In this document: positions 11,418-21,387 of the stretch, in pieces
Position numbering within the stretch: the first letter of the stretch is position 1
Layout of the letters: every line of letters starts with the position of its first letter
Source: Candida dubliniensis CD36
Lineage: Eukaryota > Ascomycota > Pichiomycetes > Serinales > Debaryomycetaceae
Length of the DNA: 64,000 nt
NCBI RefSeq assembly: GCF_000026945.1
Contig: NC_012867.1
Span: 1,054,001-1,118,000, forward strand
Reading direction: 5' to 3'
Notes under the pieces: generated by a model
Told to the model about the DNA's origin: nothing
The model's input: the letters and a program-made list of their open reading frames with translations, nothing else
The model's database searches: none
Translations under genes and position numbers: made by a program

Positions 11418-12287
11418 TTATGTAGGTTTTTGATAAATAATTTCAAAATGATTCATATTAAACATTGAAGTTTCATCTTTTAACCAATCTTGCCATAATT
11501 TTATAAATTTTTCATTCAATTGTTTATTTTTTTCAATATCATTTGGATCCAATTTTTCTACATCACTTTTAATTCTATTAATAGTTGAATTGACCCAAGA
11601 TTGTTTTAAATTTAAATCATCAGTTAATAACCATGAAGAAAATGAAGTTTTCAAATTTTTTGATTCATATCCTGCTTGTAATGCTTTAATTCTTAATTTT
11701 CTTCCAGCTTGAGTATCAGTAGATATAGCATTTTTAGCTTTAATTACATAAAAATCATTTAATAATGAAAATTTATTGGGGTAAACAATACTTGATTCTA
11801 AATCAGCATCTCTAATACAAACAAATCCTTCAGGTTTAGTCACTCTTTTCAATTCTTTTAATGCTTTAATAGGATCTTGTAAATGAATAATAACTTGATG
11901 AGCATGAACTAAATCAAATGTATTATCATCAAATGGTAATTCATAAATTGATCCAATTTGAAATGAAATATTGGTTAAATTAGGAACCAATTTTAATTTA
12001 TTTTCATTAGCAATATCAATTAATTCTTGTGTTGGTTCAATACCAATAATTGAACCACCCTCACCACCATTATTACCATTTGATAAATAATTTTGTGCAA
12101 AATCTATAGTTATTGAACCAGGTCCACATCCAACATCTAATATTTTAAAATTTGGTTTAATTAATGGAATAACATAATTAGCTGAATTTTTAACTGTTCT
12201 CCATGAATGAGTATCAGAAATAGATTTTTCAAATCCTTTATTATAATAAACTTGATGTTGATTATTATTATTAGTAATGGATGTCAT
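11418..12287 (-). CDS. SAM-dependent methyltransferase (UbiE/Coq5-like fold)
   Basis: Class I methyltransferase of 289 residues. Motif I is clear (ILDVGCGPGS, residues 49-58), followed by the acidic strand IGIEPTQ (E84) and FDLVHAHQVIIHLQDP, which matches the post-motif strand of the UbiE/Methyltransf_11 group. Motif I residues bind S-adenosylmethionine. The substrate cannot be told from the sequence; it lacks the features expected of mitochondrial Coq5, having no obvious presequence. The ATG is preceded by an A-rich leader. Tail-to-tail with the MED5-like gene, with 52 bases between stops. A CACGTGAC element lies about 310 bases upstream. Confidence 0.85.
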   Translation of the reverse strand: MTSITNNNNQHQVYYNKGFEKSISDTHSWRTVKNSANYVIPLIKPNFKILDVGCGPGSITIDFAQNYLSNGNNGGEGGSIIGIEPTQELIDIANENKLKLVPNLTNISFQIGSIYELPFDDNTFDLVHAHQVIIHLQDPIKALKELKRVTKPEGFVCIRDADLESSIVYPNKFSLLNDFYVIKAKNAISTDTQAGRKLRIKALQAGYESKNLKTSFSSWLLTDDLNLKQSWVNSTINRIKSDVEKLDPNDIEKNKQLNEKFIKLWQDWLKDETSMFNMNHFEIIYQKPT

Positions 12288-13005
12288 TTAAAAATTGATT
12301 AATTGATAAACTTTTTGAACTACTAAACTAAAAAAAATAAAAATAAAAAAAAAAAAAAAATAGATTTGACTAATTGAAGTTAATCCGAGGAAAGAGGAAA
12401 GAGTAGAAGAAACACCTCTTTATATATTCTTGTTCAAAGCAAGATTGTTTGAATAATAATCAGTTGATTCATTCGTTTTTAAGCCACCCCACAAAGTCAT
12501 TTATTAGCAACGATATTTCCTCGGAAAAACCAATCCACACAAAAATAGCAATAATCCTATTCTGTAGAGCTACCAATTAATAATAAAGCATTCCACGTGA
12601 CTTGCACTTTAAATAATAATAATAATAATAATAATAATAATCACTATCAAATGTTGACTTGACAGTAATGAAAGTCCTTGAAATATTTAGTAGACTTGAC
12701 AATTTTTGAAGTTAATTTATCAAAAATTTTCCTAAATTTAATAATCTTATTAAGAACATTCACAATTGGAATATATATATATATATTTATTACTATTTAT
12801 TATTATTTATTTTTTTTTTTTAATACTAATTAACTCAATACTTTTAAATACTCATCTAGTAAGGTATATATTTTACATTTATACTTTAATTCACTTTCTC
12901 TCTATTTTGTAGAAATCCTTAAAGTTTTCAGAAATTCTTCAATACTTTCTAAACGACACCACACAACACGATATAACTTGAATTTTAATTTTTTTTTTTT
13001 TTTTT
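12288..13005. other. Promoter side of the methyltransferase gene and 3' flank of the Pro-rich gene
   Basis: No gene seen. Holds an AAT repeat (about 12613-12640), a TA tract (about 12772-12786), and a single CACGTGAC element described separately. Confidence 0.5.
12594..12601. promoter_or_regulatory. CACGTGAC element (Cbf1/bHLH-type site)
   Basis: An E-box with the AC flank preferred by Cbf1 in yeasts, about 310 bases upstream of the methyltransferase ATG. Cbf1 regulates sulphur and respiration genes in yeasts. Function here is inferred from the motif alone. Confidence 0.35.
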
Positions 13006-13941
13006 TCAATAATTGAAAAATTTCTCGACAAAATAAGATGGTTTAGCATCACATGGACATTTTGGATTAGTACAAACAACATTATCAGTTCTTGAACCAC
13101 CAGTAATGAAAATGAATGGAAAATTTTCATCGGAATTCTTGTTTGTATTATTCTCTTCTGACATAAATATTGGTGGTGGTAAAAGAATTGGATGAATCAA
13201 GTTAGTCGTAGCTTTTGTAGTGGTGGTGGTGGTAGGGAGGATAGTTGGTTGACTATAACTAAATGGATAAGGAGAATTAGTAAACGGGGCAAAAGGATTA
13301 AAATTCAAGCATCCAAATGGATTGAAATAATCAGTTATTTGGAGATTATTTGTTGTAGTAGTTGTAGATGTTTCCAATACTTTGCTTTTACTTTTTGGTT
13401 CATTTCCTAAATAGATCTCTATTTCTGGGAAGTTTGAAATTGATCTCAAGTTATGAGATAATAACCTTTGATGAATTGTAGAACGTCTATATGGACGTGG
13501 ACGTGGACGTGGATGAGGATGGGGATAGGGACGTGGACGTGGGCTGGGACTGGGACTTGGACTACGAGCAGGAGGTGGGGTTCCAGCAGGACTAGGGGTT
13601 GGGCTTGGACTTGGACTTGGACTTGGGCTAGGAGTTGGCCTGGTCTTAGCTTCTACTATGAAAAAATCCTCAGACGTTGTTAAAGTACTTGGAGTGAAAC
13701 CAACCTCTGTCTTGTTGTTGTTGTTATTTTTAATTGGAGATATCGGCATATGTTCAAGTGAATTGACAATTTTATCAACTGGAGTAGTTGGTCTACCAAT
13801 AGGAAAACGATAATAATCACTACTTTCTTCAAATGAATATGTTGGAGAAGGATAACTTGTCATATTGGTTGTTTTCCTTAATTTGGTTTTAGTGAACTCA
13901 GAATTATTTGTAGGAATTGTATCATTATGTTGTCTTTTCAT
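13006..13941 (-). CDS. Pro/Ser-rich protein of unknown function
   Basis: Not recognised. The open frame extends upstream to a TTG at 13989, but the first ATG is at 13941 (MKRQHNDTIP), giving 311 residues. It has a basic N-terminus, several TP/SP sites (GRPTTPVDK, PISPIK), then a long hexamer-encoded Pro-Ser/Pro-Arg tract. A Thr-rich region and a short cysteine-containing tail (NVVCTNPKCPCDAKPSYF) follow. The CxxxxCxC pattern in the tail is the only cluster of potentially metal-binding residues. The DNA repeat (about 13484-13640) also keeps the opposite strand open. It could be a lineage-specific regulator; no function is assigned. Confidence 0.6.
   Translation of the reverse strand: MKRQHNDTIPTNNSEFTKTKLRKTTNMTSYPSPTYSFEESSDYYRFPIGRPTTPVDKIVNSLEHMPISPIKNNNNNKTEVGFTPSTLTTSEDFFIVEAKTRPTPSPSPSPSPSPTPSPAGTPPPARSPSPSPSPRPRPYPHPHPRPRPRPYRRSTIHQRLLSHNLRSISNFPEIEIYLGNEPKSKSKVLETSTTTTTNNLQITDYFNPFGCLNFNPFAPFTNSPYPFSYSQPTILPTTTTTTKATTNLIHPILLPPPIFMSEENNTNKNSDENFPFIFITGGSRTDNVVCTNPKCPCDAKPSYFVEKFFNY
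13484..13640 (-). repeat. Hexamer minisatellite encoding Pro-Ser/Pro-Arg/Pro-His
   Basis: On the plus strand the repeat reads as variants of GGACTT, GGACGT and GGATGA in tandem. On the coding strand it gives alternating Pro-Ser, Pro-Arg and Pro-His dipeptides. The three unit types occur in blocks, which suggests expansion by slippage or unequal exchange. Confidence 0.8.
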
Positions 13942-15462
13942 TCTGTAAGGTGATTTATATATTGAAAAATACTTTGTTATAGATTTCAAATCTGAATCCT
14001 ATTTGAAATATATGAAAAAAAGGGGGATGAAAAGAAGAAAAAGTCAATTAGAATTAACTATATATTATAATTTTAAATCTGAAAAATATATTTGAAAACC
14101 CTGAAAAATTTGTTATCGGTATATAAAGTTATATTGCTTCCTCCTCCTCCTCCTCCTTCTTCCCCCCCTCTCTCTCTCTCTTTCTCTCTCTCTCCCTTAT
14201 TCTCCGTCCGCCCCCCTCCTCCTCCTCCTCCCCCCAGATTTAAGTTTACTCTATAGTTTACTTTTCATTTATTGGTTATGTGTTCCACCCACTAATCACT
14301 TACTGACTCCGTTTTCCGTTCCTTCACAAAGTCTTGTTTGAACTTCCTAAAATTGCTTACGGCGTAATTTTTTTTGAATAAAATGTATAATAATTTGGTT
14401 TGTTGGTATAATTTGTTTATTTACATACCCAATGTGGCTAGAGAAATATATAAATTCTGTTAATATTATATTATATTATATTATATTATTGAAATTAAAA
14501 CAATTCTAAGATCTTAAAAGATTAATTAGTGGAATTAGATTTTGCATTTTATAATTTTGCGTCAATTGAATATTCTCTTAATCTTTCTTTTGTTGTTAAA
14601 AGTTAAAGTGCAAAAAAAAAAATCTTTTGTAAGGGTTTGTGTGCGACATTTTCAGGGTTCTTTCTTTCTTTCTTATATTATTATTTGTTTCTAATGCGAC
14701 ATTTTTTTTTTTTTTAACTACCTCCACAAAATTACACTACTATTATTCTTTATAGTGGTTATGAGATTACATTGATTAATTCAAGTGTAAACTTATATAT
14801 ATATGTATATATATATATATGAATGTATGTGTATGAGCAATCACAATTGTTGGTTAAGCAATCAATTGGAAAGTTTTTGAAATTGTTATAGATTTCAAAG
14901 TAAACTGGGATTTTTTTTTTTTTTTTTTATTTTCAAACCACCTAAAACACAAACAACTAAGAAAATAATAATAATAATAATAATCTTTTACCCCCTAACA
15001 CCACCACATTTTATTTCATTGAATTAATGCAAGATTCATCAATAAAATATAATATCCAATAATTTTTGTTTTTTGCAAGTAAATGCATTAAGGGATACAA
15101 AAGAGTAATATCACAAAGCATAATCATTGTTATTACTTTAACCCAATTAAGATTTATCATGAAGCAAAACCAAAACCAAAACCAAAAAATGAAACTATTC
15201 TTCACCCGCCTTATGTAGAAATTTGGTGATTGTTTATTTTTCAACATTTTCCCACATTTCCACCTTTTTTTTTCTGTAATTTGTTTTATATTGAATGTGG
15301 TTAAAGAACCACCCCCCAACCAACCAATGATAACCAAGAGTAGCAATTGTATGGAAAATTTTTCAGTTTCTTGCCAAGTCATATCAATTTACTCAAAACC
15401 AATATAAAATATTTTTGAATGTGCTCCGAAGCTATGTAAATCTTTGGTTTTTTAACGTTTGA
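13942..15462. other. 1.5-kb gene-poor region
   Basis: Contains a strong C/T-only tract (about 14138-14235), TATTA repeats (about 14463-14488), TA tracts (about 14795-14820) and an ATA repeat near 14965-14983. A 123-codon minus-strand open frame at 15011-15382 has no family features and is not credited. Confidence 0.5.
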
Positions 15463-16053
15463 TTATTGTTTGAATTGTTTATTGTATTCATTAAGTTCTA
15501 TAATGTCTGAATCATCTTCATACTTTGGAATTTTCATTTTTTCATATTTTCTTAAATTTGTAATTGAGCACTGTGAATGAGGAGGAGAATTTTGCAGCAT
15601 GGTATGAAACACTGGTGTCTCATATAACTCTGGATAAAAATTGTTAGCAAATTCTTGAACCGAAACTTTAGGAGGATCATATAAATGTATTTCATTTGTT
15701 TTTAAATACTCTTCAATGTGGTTATGTTCAATTTGTAGCTTTGAATGAGGTGGTGGCGGTGGTGGTGGTGGTGGTGTAGTAAATTTAGTTTTATTCTCTA
15801 ATTTATTAATTAAAGGTGTTAGTGTAGTAGGTGATCGAGAATGTTTATCAATTGAATCTTTATCTGATTCCAGTTCTTCACTTCTTTGTGACATAAGTAA
15901 TGTTTCAAGTATTTGTTGCATTCGATCAATTTTTTTCTCCAATTTGAATAGTTTTAATTTCCATTCATTTTCAATTCTTCGTTTTTCATTTAGTATATAT
16001 TCTTCAACTTGTATTTGAATAAATTCATCAAAAGTAAATGAATTTAATGACAT
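15463..16053 (-). CDS. Small coiled-coil protein of unknown function
   Basis: Not recognised. The 196-residue product starts at a good ATG at 16053. Residues about 10-70 form a charged heptad-like helix (FIQIQVEEYILNEKRRIENE..KLEKKIDRMQQILETLL). A Ser/Thr linker and a run of nine Pro (about residues 94-102) follow, then a mixed tail (EEYLKTNEIHLYDPPK; SVQEFANNFYPELYETPVFH). The tail has aromatic and acidic patches suggestive of a short binding domain. No signal peptide or membrane segment. The non-repetitive composition supports a real gene, probably lineage-restricted. Confidence 0.6.
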   Translation of the reverse strand: MSLNSFTFDEFIQIQVEEYILNEKRRIENEWKLKLFKLEKKIDRMQQILETLLMSQRSEELESDKDSIDKHSRSPTTLTPLINKLENKTKFTTPPPPPPPPPHSKLQIEHNHIEEYLKTNEIHLYDPPKVSVQEFANNFYPELYETPVFHTMLQNSPPHSQCSITNLRKYEKMKIPKYEDDSDIIELNEYNKQFKQ

Positions 16054-17366
16054 CTTTTAGGAACTTTGTGTTTGCTTTTTCTTTCTTTTTTTTTTTGTTT
16101 TTTTTTAGTTTTTGAATATAGAAGAATCAAGTGGAGTATTTATAAAAGTATGGGGTCTTTTTGGTGAAACACCACTAGATGTAGCAAATATATATTCAAT
16201 CACACAGTTGTGTGTGTTTCAAGTATAATCAAGTGTAACTTTACCATACAAGGCTTTCCTAATGGTAGAGTTTAAGAAGCATCCAGAACAGATTGCTCTT
16301 TCCATAGGTTAAGAATAAAGAATTTCCTTTCTAATGTGTGTGTGTGTGTGAGTGTTCATTCAATTGTTTATAATTCTCTATTCTTCCAAACAGTTTCTTG
16401 GATTTCTCTTTTTATAAAATTATTATTTTAATTAATAACAATCAAGTTCAAGAATCCAATGTTGTTAAATTTGAAGAACGTATGAAATCAAAACAAAACA
16501 AATATGAAATTGTTTCCAAAATTAGATCCCAAAAGTGCAATTCTCCAACGGTATATGTTTTTTATTGCAATTGTAAGTGCAATTCAAATTGTTTGGATGT
16601 GGAGAAAGACATGGTGGGTGGTCATTGTAAGTTAGTATTAGGAACGAAAGAGAGCTGTGTAATATCTTCAAGCATTGTTAAATTCCTAAACACATTTGGA
16701 TACATTAGTTAAATTCTAGAAATGAAATGAAATGAATTGCAATTTTGATTCTGGTTATTCACCGACAACTTTGACGTATTAAATTCTACCTTGGTTGTCA
16801 ATCTGAAACTTTAATGGGATTATGAAAAGAGTTGTCATTTCACTTTACAACTACTGGTGCTAGAAGAATCTCACTCTATGCAAAGAACTATATTCTTTTT
16901 TGAGGGCTGATTGTTATTGTTAAAGGTATAACTCACAACAAAGTCCCTGATTCAACCACATTTACATTTGTGTTTATCAATACTACCACACAAAACTCAT
17001 CTCCCAAAATAGATACACACAAAAACTAATAACACAATTAAAGAATATTATTTTCAAGTTTCCAAAAATGCAAAATAAACCCTTTTTTGGTTCAAGTCGA
17101 ATTGATAAACAAGTTACATCATTGAGCTTGCAGAGTGTTCCCATTTTTTATTAAAAAAGTAACAAAACAAAAGTTTCCTCTTTCTAATACATTAAATGTT
17201 AGATAACTTTAAAAATCCAAATATGAAAATATGAATTACATTAATTGTTGTAGTAAGATCATATTTGCTGTTTAATTGTTCTTGCTCTAAGTTTAATACA
17301 GAGTGGAGATAATCATATGGTTTTGTTAGTGTTGTATCCATTTGATAATTCCCACACTTTTATTCA
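16054..17366. other. Gene-poor region left of the inverted repeat
   Basis: Contains a TG repeat (about 16337-16351) and a plus-strand open frame to 16712 that begins with a non-ATG codon; its inner ATG (16481) would give 76 residues with a Cys-rich stretch (YCNCKCNSNCLD). That stretch resembles a short ORF at 41970 and is discussed in the findings. I do not credit it as a gene. Confidence 0.4.
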
Positions 17367-17728
17367 ATCACTTGGTAAGACTAAACCAAAACAACCCCCC
17401 CCCCAGAGGAGGTACACACGGCTTTGAATCGATAGTAATTACATTGGAACCTGTTTTTTTTTTATGTGTGCTAATTAATATATTCATGGAAAGTTAATGA
17501 AACTATAAAGAATAGAAATATAAATATTAAACCGAAAAATTACCCAATTTTAAGATCAACCTAAAACCGAAAAATACCCAACCAAACCAAACCGAAAAAA
17601 GAAAATTAAACCTATCATGGTAGTTTGTTGTATTAACCAACTACCAGATTAAAAGAAGAACTGAAATCCCCTCCCCCATTATTATTGCACACTTAAAATT
17701 TCATTAACTTGTTTGACCACTACTCAAT

Positions 17729-18550
17729 TTAGTATTTTTTTCCGTGTTCCTTCTTTCTTTTGCAATCATCATCACATTCTTCTTCTCTTTCATTAAATTC
17801 AGCTCTTTCATTAGATTTCAAAATAATAAGTTCAATTTCAGAACATTGTTCACCAATAGATTCATCATAAAGCTTGTATAACCCTTTGTCGTCAACTTTA
17901 CAGTGCCAGAATTTGATCTTGTGGTCAAGAGCCAAGTAGTAGTTACCTTCAGTGTAAACAATGGAGAATCCTTCCTTGTGTAAGGCATCCTTTTGTGGTG
18001 GTTTGTCAAATTGGAATTGATGATTAGCAACAATTTCACCAATAGCATGTTTTTCATCTCTCAAGACACCATCTCTTAAAGTGATGAGCAAGTCGCAATT
18101 GTCGTCATAAAGCTCACAGAATGGGTAGTTGCAACGTTCAACTCTTTCGCAATCATCATCACAGTCACCATCACTGTAGCCACCACGTTTGTAGTTTCTA
18201 TGACCCTTCTTCTTTCTCTTGCAATCATCATCACAATCTTTATCATTATCTTCTTCATTGAATTCAAAAGCTTCGTAACAGTTTTTACACTTGGAAGCAT
18301 CATAAGTTTCTCTGCAACCATGGAATAATTGACCATCATCAAGTTCATAAACAATATCTAAATCAACATCTCTACCCCAGTTTTTACCTTTATGTTTCAA
18401 TTCTTTAACAGCTAAGGCAAACTTCCATTCAAAAGTATCGAAATCACATTCGAATTTTTCACCTCTGGATACACCTTCACCACGGGAAACATAACCAGCA
18501 CTGACAACAGCCAAAGTAGCTAAAGATAAAGCAGCAATAGAAAACTTCAT
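17729..18550 (-). CDS. Secreted Pir-like cell wall protein with CDDDC motifs (copy A)
   Basis: Start chosen at the ATG at 18550, because it gives a clean signal peptide (MKFSIAALSLATLAVVSAG); an upstream in-frame ATG runs through the promoter and its TATA box. The 273-residue product has a Cys-rich, strongly acidic and basic middle with CDDDC at residues 106-110, 130-134 and again at 259-263, each followed by Lys/Arg or Glu/Arg. Residues about 152-245 match the C-terminal domain of Pir wall proteins: DGVLRD, EIVANHQFQFDKPPQ, GFSI, YLAL, LYDESIGEQC. Pir proteins are linked to beta-1,3-glucan. The usual QxxDGQxQ Pir repeats are absent apart from one degenerate DGQ (71-73), and the last conserved Cys region is replaced by a charged tail. 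It differs from copy B at residues 7, 193 and 229 only. Confidence 0.85.
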   Translation of the reverse strand: MKFSIAALSLATLAVVSAGYVSRGEGVSRGEKFECDFDTFEWKFALAVKELKHKGKNWGRDVDLDIVYELDDGQLFHGCRETYDASKCKNCYEAFEFNEEDNDKDCDDDCKRKKKGHRNYKRGGYSDGDCDDDCERVERCNYPFCELYDDNCDLLITLRDGVLRDEKHAIGEIVANHQFQFDKPPQKDALHKEGFSIVYTEGNYYLALDHKIKFWHCKVDDKGLYKLYDESIGEQCSEIELIILKSNERAEFNEREEECDDDCKRKKEHGKKY

Positions 18551-18640
18551 AATGATTGATTGATTGATTGGTTTGATACTTGAGTAAGTAGTGATGAAAA
18601 GAAGAAAAAAAAAATGAATATTTGGAAGAACTTTCGGGCT

Positions 18641-18650
18641 ATATTTATAG
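18641..18650 (-). promoter_or_regulatory. TATA box of Pir-like gene A
   Basis: CTATAAATAT on the minus strand, about 90 bases upstream of the chosen ATG. It is kept at the same place in the other arm. A canonical TATA fits strongly regulated wall-protein genes. Confidence 0.6.
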
Positions 18651-19320
18651 TTTTCGTTGCAGTATGTGTTATAGATGTTGTTGTTAGGTTCTAGTAAGAG
18701 AAACATAGTCAATGGTTTATTGTCTGCTTGGTGTATTAACTCTGGTGTAAGCAATGGATGTGGTCAGCTTAATTTTTTGGCTGCTAAAATTTGTTGGTGC
18801 GTGTGCAAAGAATCAATGTGTTTTGCCAAGATAATTAGCCCAACAACACTCAAAAAATATGACCAAACCTACTACCAATGGGTAAGTGTTCAACCTTGTG
18901 AGCTGTTCAAGTTAGTTGCTGTGTAGAGTAACTGATTAACAGAAAATAGGAGAACATTGGTAGGTCTTCCTCCAGCAATACACCAAGCACTGGAACACAG
19001 CTAAGTATTGGTTGTTGTTTTCAGTTTTCTTGGCAAGGAAAGGTGATACGGTTCAAATATCGGGTTGAAATCCGGTTAAAAACATAGTATAGTCAAAGCC
19101 TATAAACTGGTTGCAAATTTGTATTAATCAAAGCTTAACGGTTAGGGATATTATCTGGCTAACCTGATTAATTCTATAACTAAAACCATTACTGTACTTC
19201 CCTGAGTATAGCTTATTTTTAGTGGTGTTGTTCCACTGATTAGCTTAGGTGGGATAACCACATGTGATTGGAACACCTGATAGAAACACTAGTCCTTGTT
19301 GATAAATTGAAACGTTTTCA

Positions 19321-20595
19321 AAAGGAATTGGTTAATAAATACATTAATTAATACACATTGTACAAATCTGAGACTAATAAAATGAAAACTCTTCCAGTTT
19401 TGTATTGCAAATATCTGTATCATTATTTTTGAAGAGTTTATTAATTCATAAACCCTACTCTACAAGTTGTTACTAGCTTGAGGAATACATTTTTAGAAGT
19501 TTTGTTAATGCTCATAATTGTAACCATTAATAAACCAAATGGAACAGTGATTGATTTATCAGCAACCGAACGAGCTTATACACCAAATATATTTACACAG
19601 TACTTGTCATACACATTAGATGAGTGGTTTATTGAAGAATAAAATAGAAATATAGAGGTTCAATTTCCAACCAGCTAATCAACTTAAACACGTAATTGGA
19701 TCTCAGTAAATGATCATTAACCTCTTTTAACACTTGTTGATTTATAAACTATGATAAAAAACTGTTCCCACCAATCACGATGCTACTAATATGGTTGTTG
19801 ATTCATTAAAATTCATTTTTTTTTTTTGAACCTTTACACTAACTTTGTTTACACACTTGGACCAACGGAAAAAAACTTGCTACCAAGTGTATTGTGTTCC
19901 TGAGAATTCCGAGCCATAAGGTGATTGGCTCTACACTTCACAAAACAGAATCTTTGTTAAGTCAACTATAAAATGTTATTAACGTTCATCATGATAACAC
20001 CAATATCAAATACAGTCTTACCTCAAACCTTATGTAACTACCGAATATTATAGGTAGATGTTTGACGTGTTGTTTCTTTTCCCCCCGAGGTGTTTCTAAT
20101 TCCTAAATTCCCCGAAAAAAATGAATATCCAATTATAATTAATTGCTGAATGTCCCAAAACAGATGTATACTCATTGTAGAATGGGTATATACAATCATT
20201 TATATTGTCTATAGAGCCTAATCATTATTACTTGACCTGTAACTATAATTTCATTTCAATGTAAAAGCTATGTTATATAAATGTGAAGCAACACTCAAAT
20301 TTCCTCATGCATCCATTATTCTTTTTTTTTTTTTTTTCTTTCTTTCCAGCCAATTAGAATAAAGTAATTTGTAAAATCACGCACATAAATTTCCCCCGGA
20401 ACGAATGAAAAAGGAAAAAGGAAAAAAATTCTTGAACAGAAACAATACATAAAGAAAGAAACACTTTAGTATATTACAAATAACAACAGCTAACAAGGAA
20501 TAAGGAAAAAAAAAAAAAAAAAAAAAAAAATTTCATCAATTCTACTTTTCTCTTTTTTAAACCTTATTATCATTAGACCATTCAATCCATTAATA
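19321..20595. other. Region between inverted-repeat arm and SDH2
   Basis: SDH2 promoter side. A poly-A tract lies at about 20507-20530. A 66-codon stop-free stretch at 19445-19642, with an ATG at 19508, has protein-like composition but no recognised family. Otherwise nothing seen. Confidence 0.4.
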
Positions 20596-21387
20596 ATGTT
20601 CAGATCCATTCTTCATCAACAAAAAGCTGTTCAATTCAGCGTAAGATCCTTGGCTACTGCAGCTGCTGAAAAGGCCCCAAGATTAAAGAAATTCCAAATT
20701 TATAGATGGAACCCAGATACACCAGAAGTTCAACCAAAAATGCAAACCTACGAAGTCGATTTGAACAAATGTGGACCTATGGTTTTGGATGCTCTTTTGA
20801 AAATCAAAAATGAACAAGATGCTACTTTGACTTTGAGAAGATCATGTCGTGAAGGTATTTGTGGTTCATGTGCCATGAACATTGGTGGAAGAAATACATT
20901 GGCTTGTTTATGTCGTATAGATCAAGACGAATCTAAAGACTTGAAAGTTTATCCATTACCACACATGTTTGTTGTCAGAGATTTGGTTCCAGATTTGACT
21001 CATTTCTATAAACAATATAAATCCATTGAACCATATTTACAAAGAGATTCTAATCCAGCTGATGGTAGAGAAAATTTGCAAAGTATTGAAGATAGAGCTA
21101 AATTAGATGGTTTATACGAATGTATCTTGTGTGCTTGTTGTTCTACTTCTTGTCCTTCATACTGGTGGAATCAACAACAATATTTGGGTCCAGCAGTCTT
21201 GATGCAAGCTTATAGATGGTTAATTGACTCCAGAGACCAAGCCACTGCTAATAGAAAGGCCATGTTGCAAAACTCAATGTCTTTGTACAGATGTCATACT
21301 ATTATGAACTGTGCCAGAACATGTCCAAAGGGGTTGAATCCAGGTAAAGCTATTGCTGAAATTAAGAAACAATTGGCATTTGATTAA
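20596..21387 (+). CDS. SDH2: Succinate dehydrogenase iron-sulphur subunit
   Basis: Iron-sulphur subunit of mitochondrial complex II, passing electrons from the FAD subunit to ubiquinone. The 263-residue protein starts with a mitochondrial presequence rich in Arg, Gln and Ser (residues 1-25). The 2Fe-2S ligands are C84, C89, C92 and C104 ([14 protein letters not shown]). The 4Fe-4S and 3Fe-4S clusters use C176, C179, C182, C186 and C233, C239, C243 ([22 protein letters not shown]). Length and all ligands are as expected. Codon use is strongly biased with no CTG noticed, consistent with high expression. Confidence 0.98.
   Translation: MFRSILHQQKAVQFSVRSLATAAAEKAPRLKKFQIYRWNPDTPEVQPKMQTYEVDLNKCGPMVLDALLKIKNEQDATLTLRRSCREGICGSCAMNIGGRNTLACLCRIDQDESKDLKVYPLPHMFVVRDLVPDLTHFYKQYKSIEPYLQRDSNPADGRENLQSIEDRAKLDGLYECILCACCSTSCPSYWWNQQQYLGPAVLMQAYRWLIDSRDQATANRKAMLQNSMSLYRCHTIMNCARTCPKGLNPGKAIAEIKKQLAFD

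Larger units (their letters stand above)
17367..19320 (-). repeat. Left arm of a long inverted repeat (about 1.95 kb)
   Basis: This segment is repeated in opposite orientation at 57938-59902. I matched the ends by eye: identity starts at the ATCACTTGG sequence at 17367 and stops at CGTTTTCA ending at 19320. The arm holds one Pir-like gene with about 770 bases of upstream and 360 bases of downstream DNA. Differences between arms are single-base changes and small indels in homopolymer or short repeat tracts. Confidence 0.93.

Noticed and set aside
15011..15382. 123-codon minus-strand ORF
   Set aside because: Mixed low-complexity sequence, no family pattern, and the frame appears to arise from AT-rich DNA.
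16398..16712. 104-codon plus-strand ORF as a gene
   Set aside because: It begins with TTG; only the Cys-rich motif is of interest and is reported as a finding rather than a gene.
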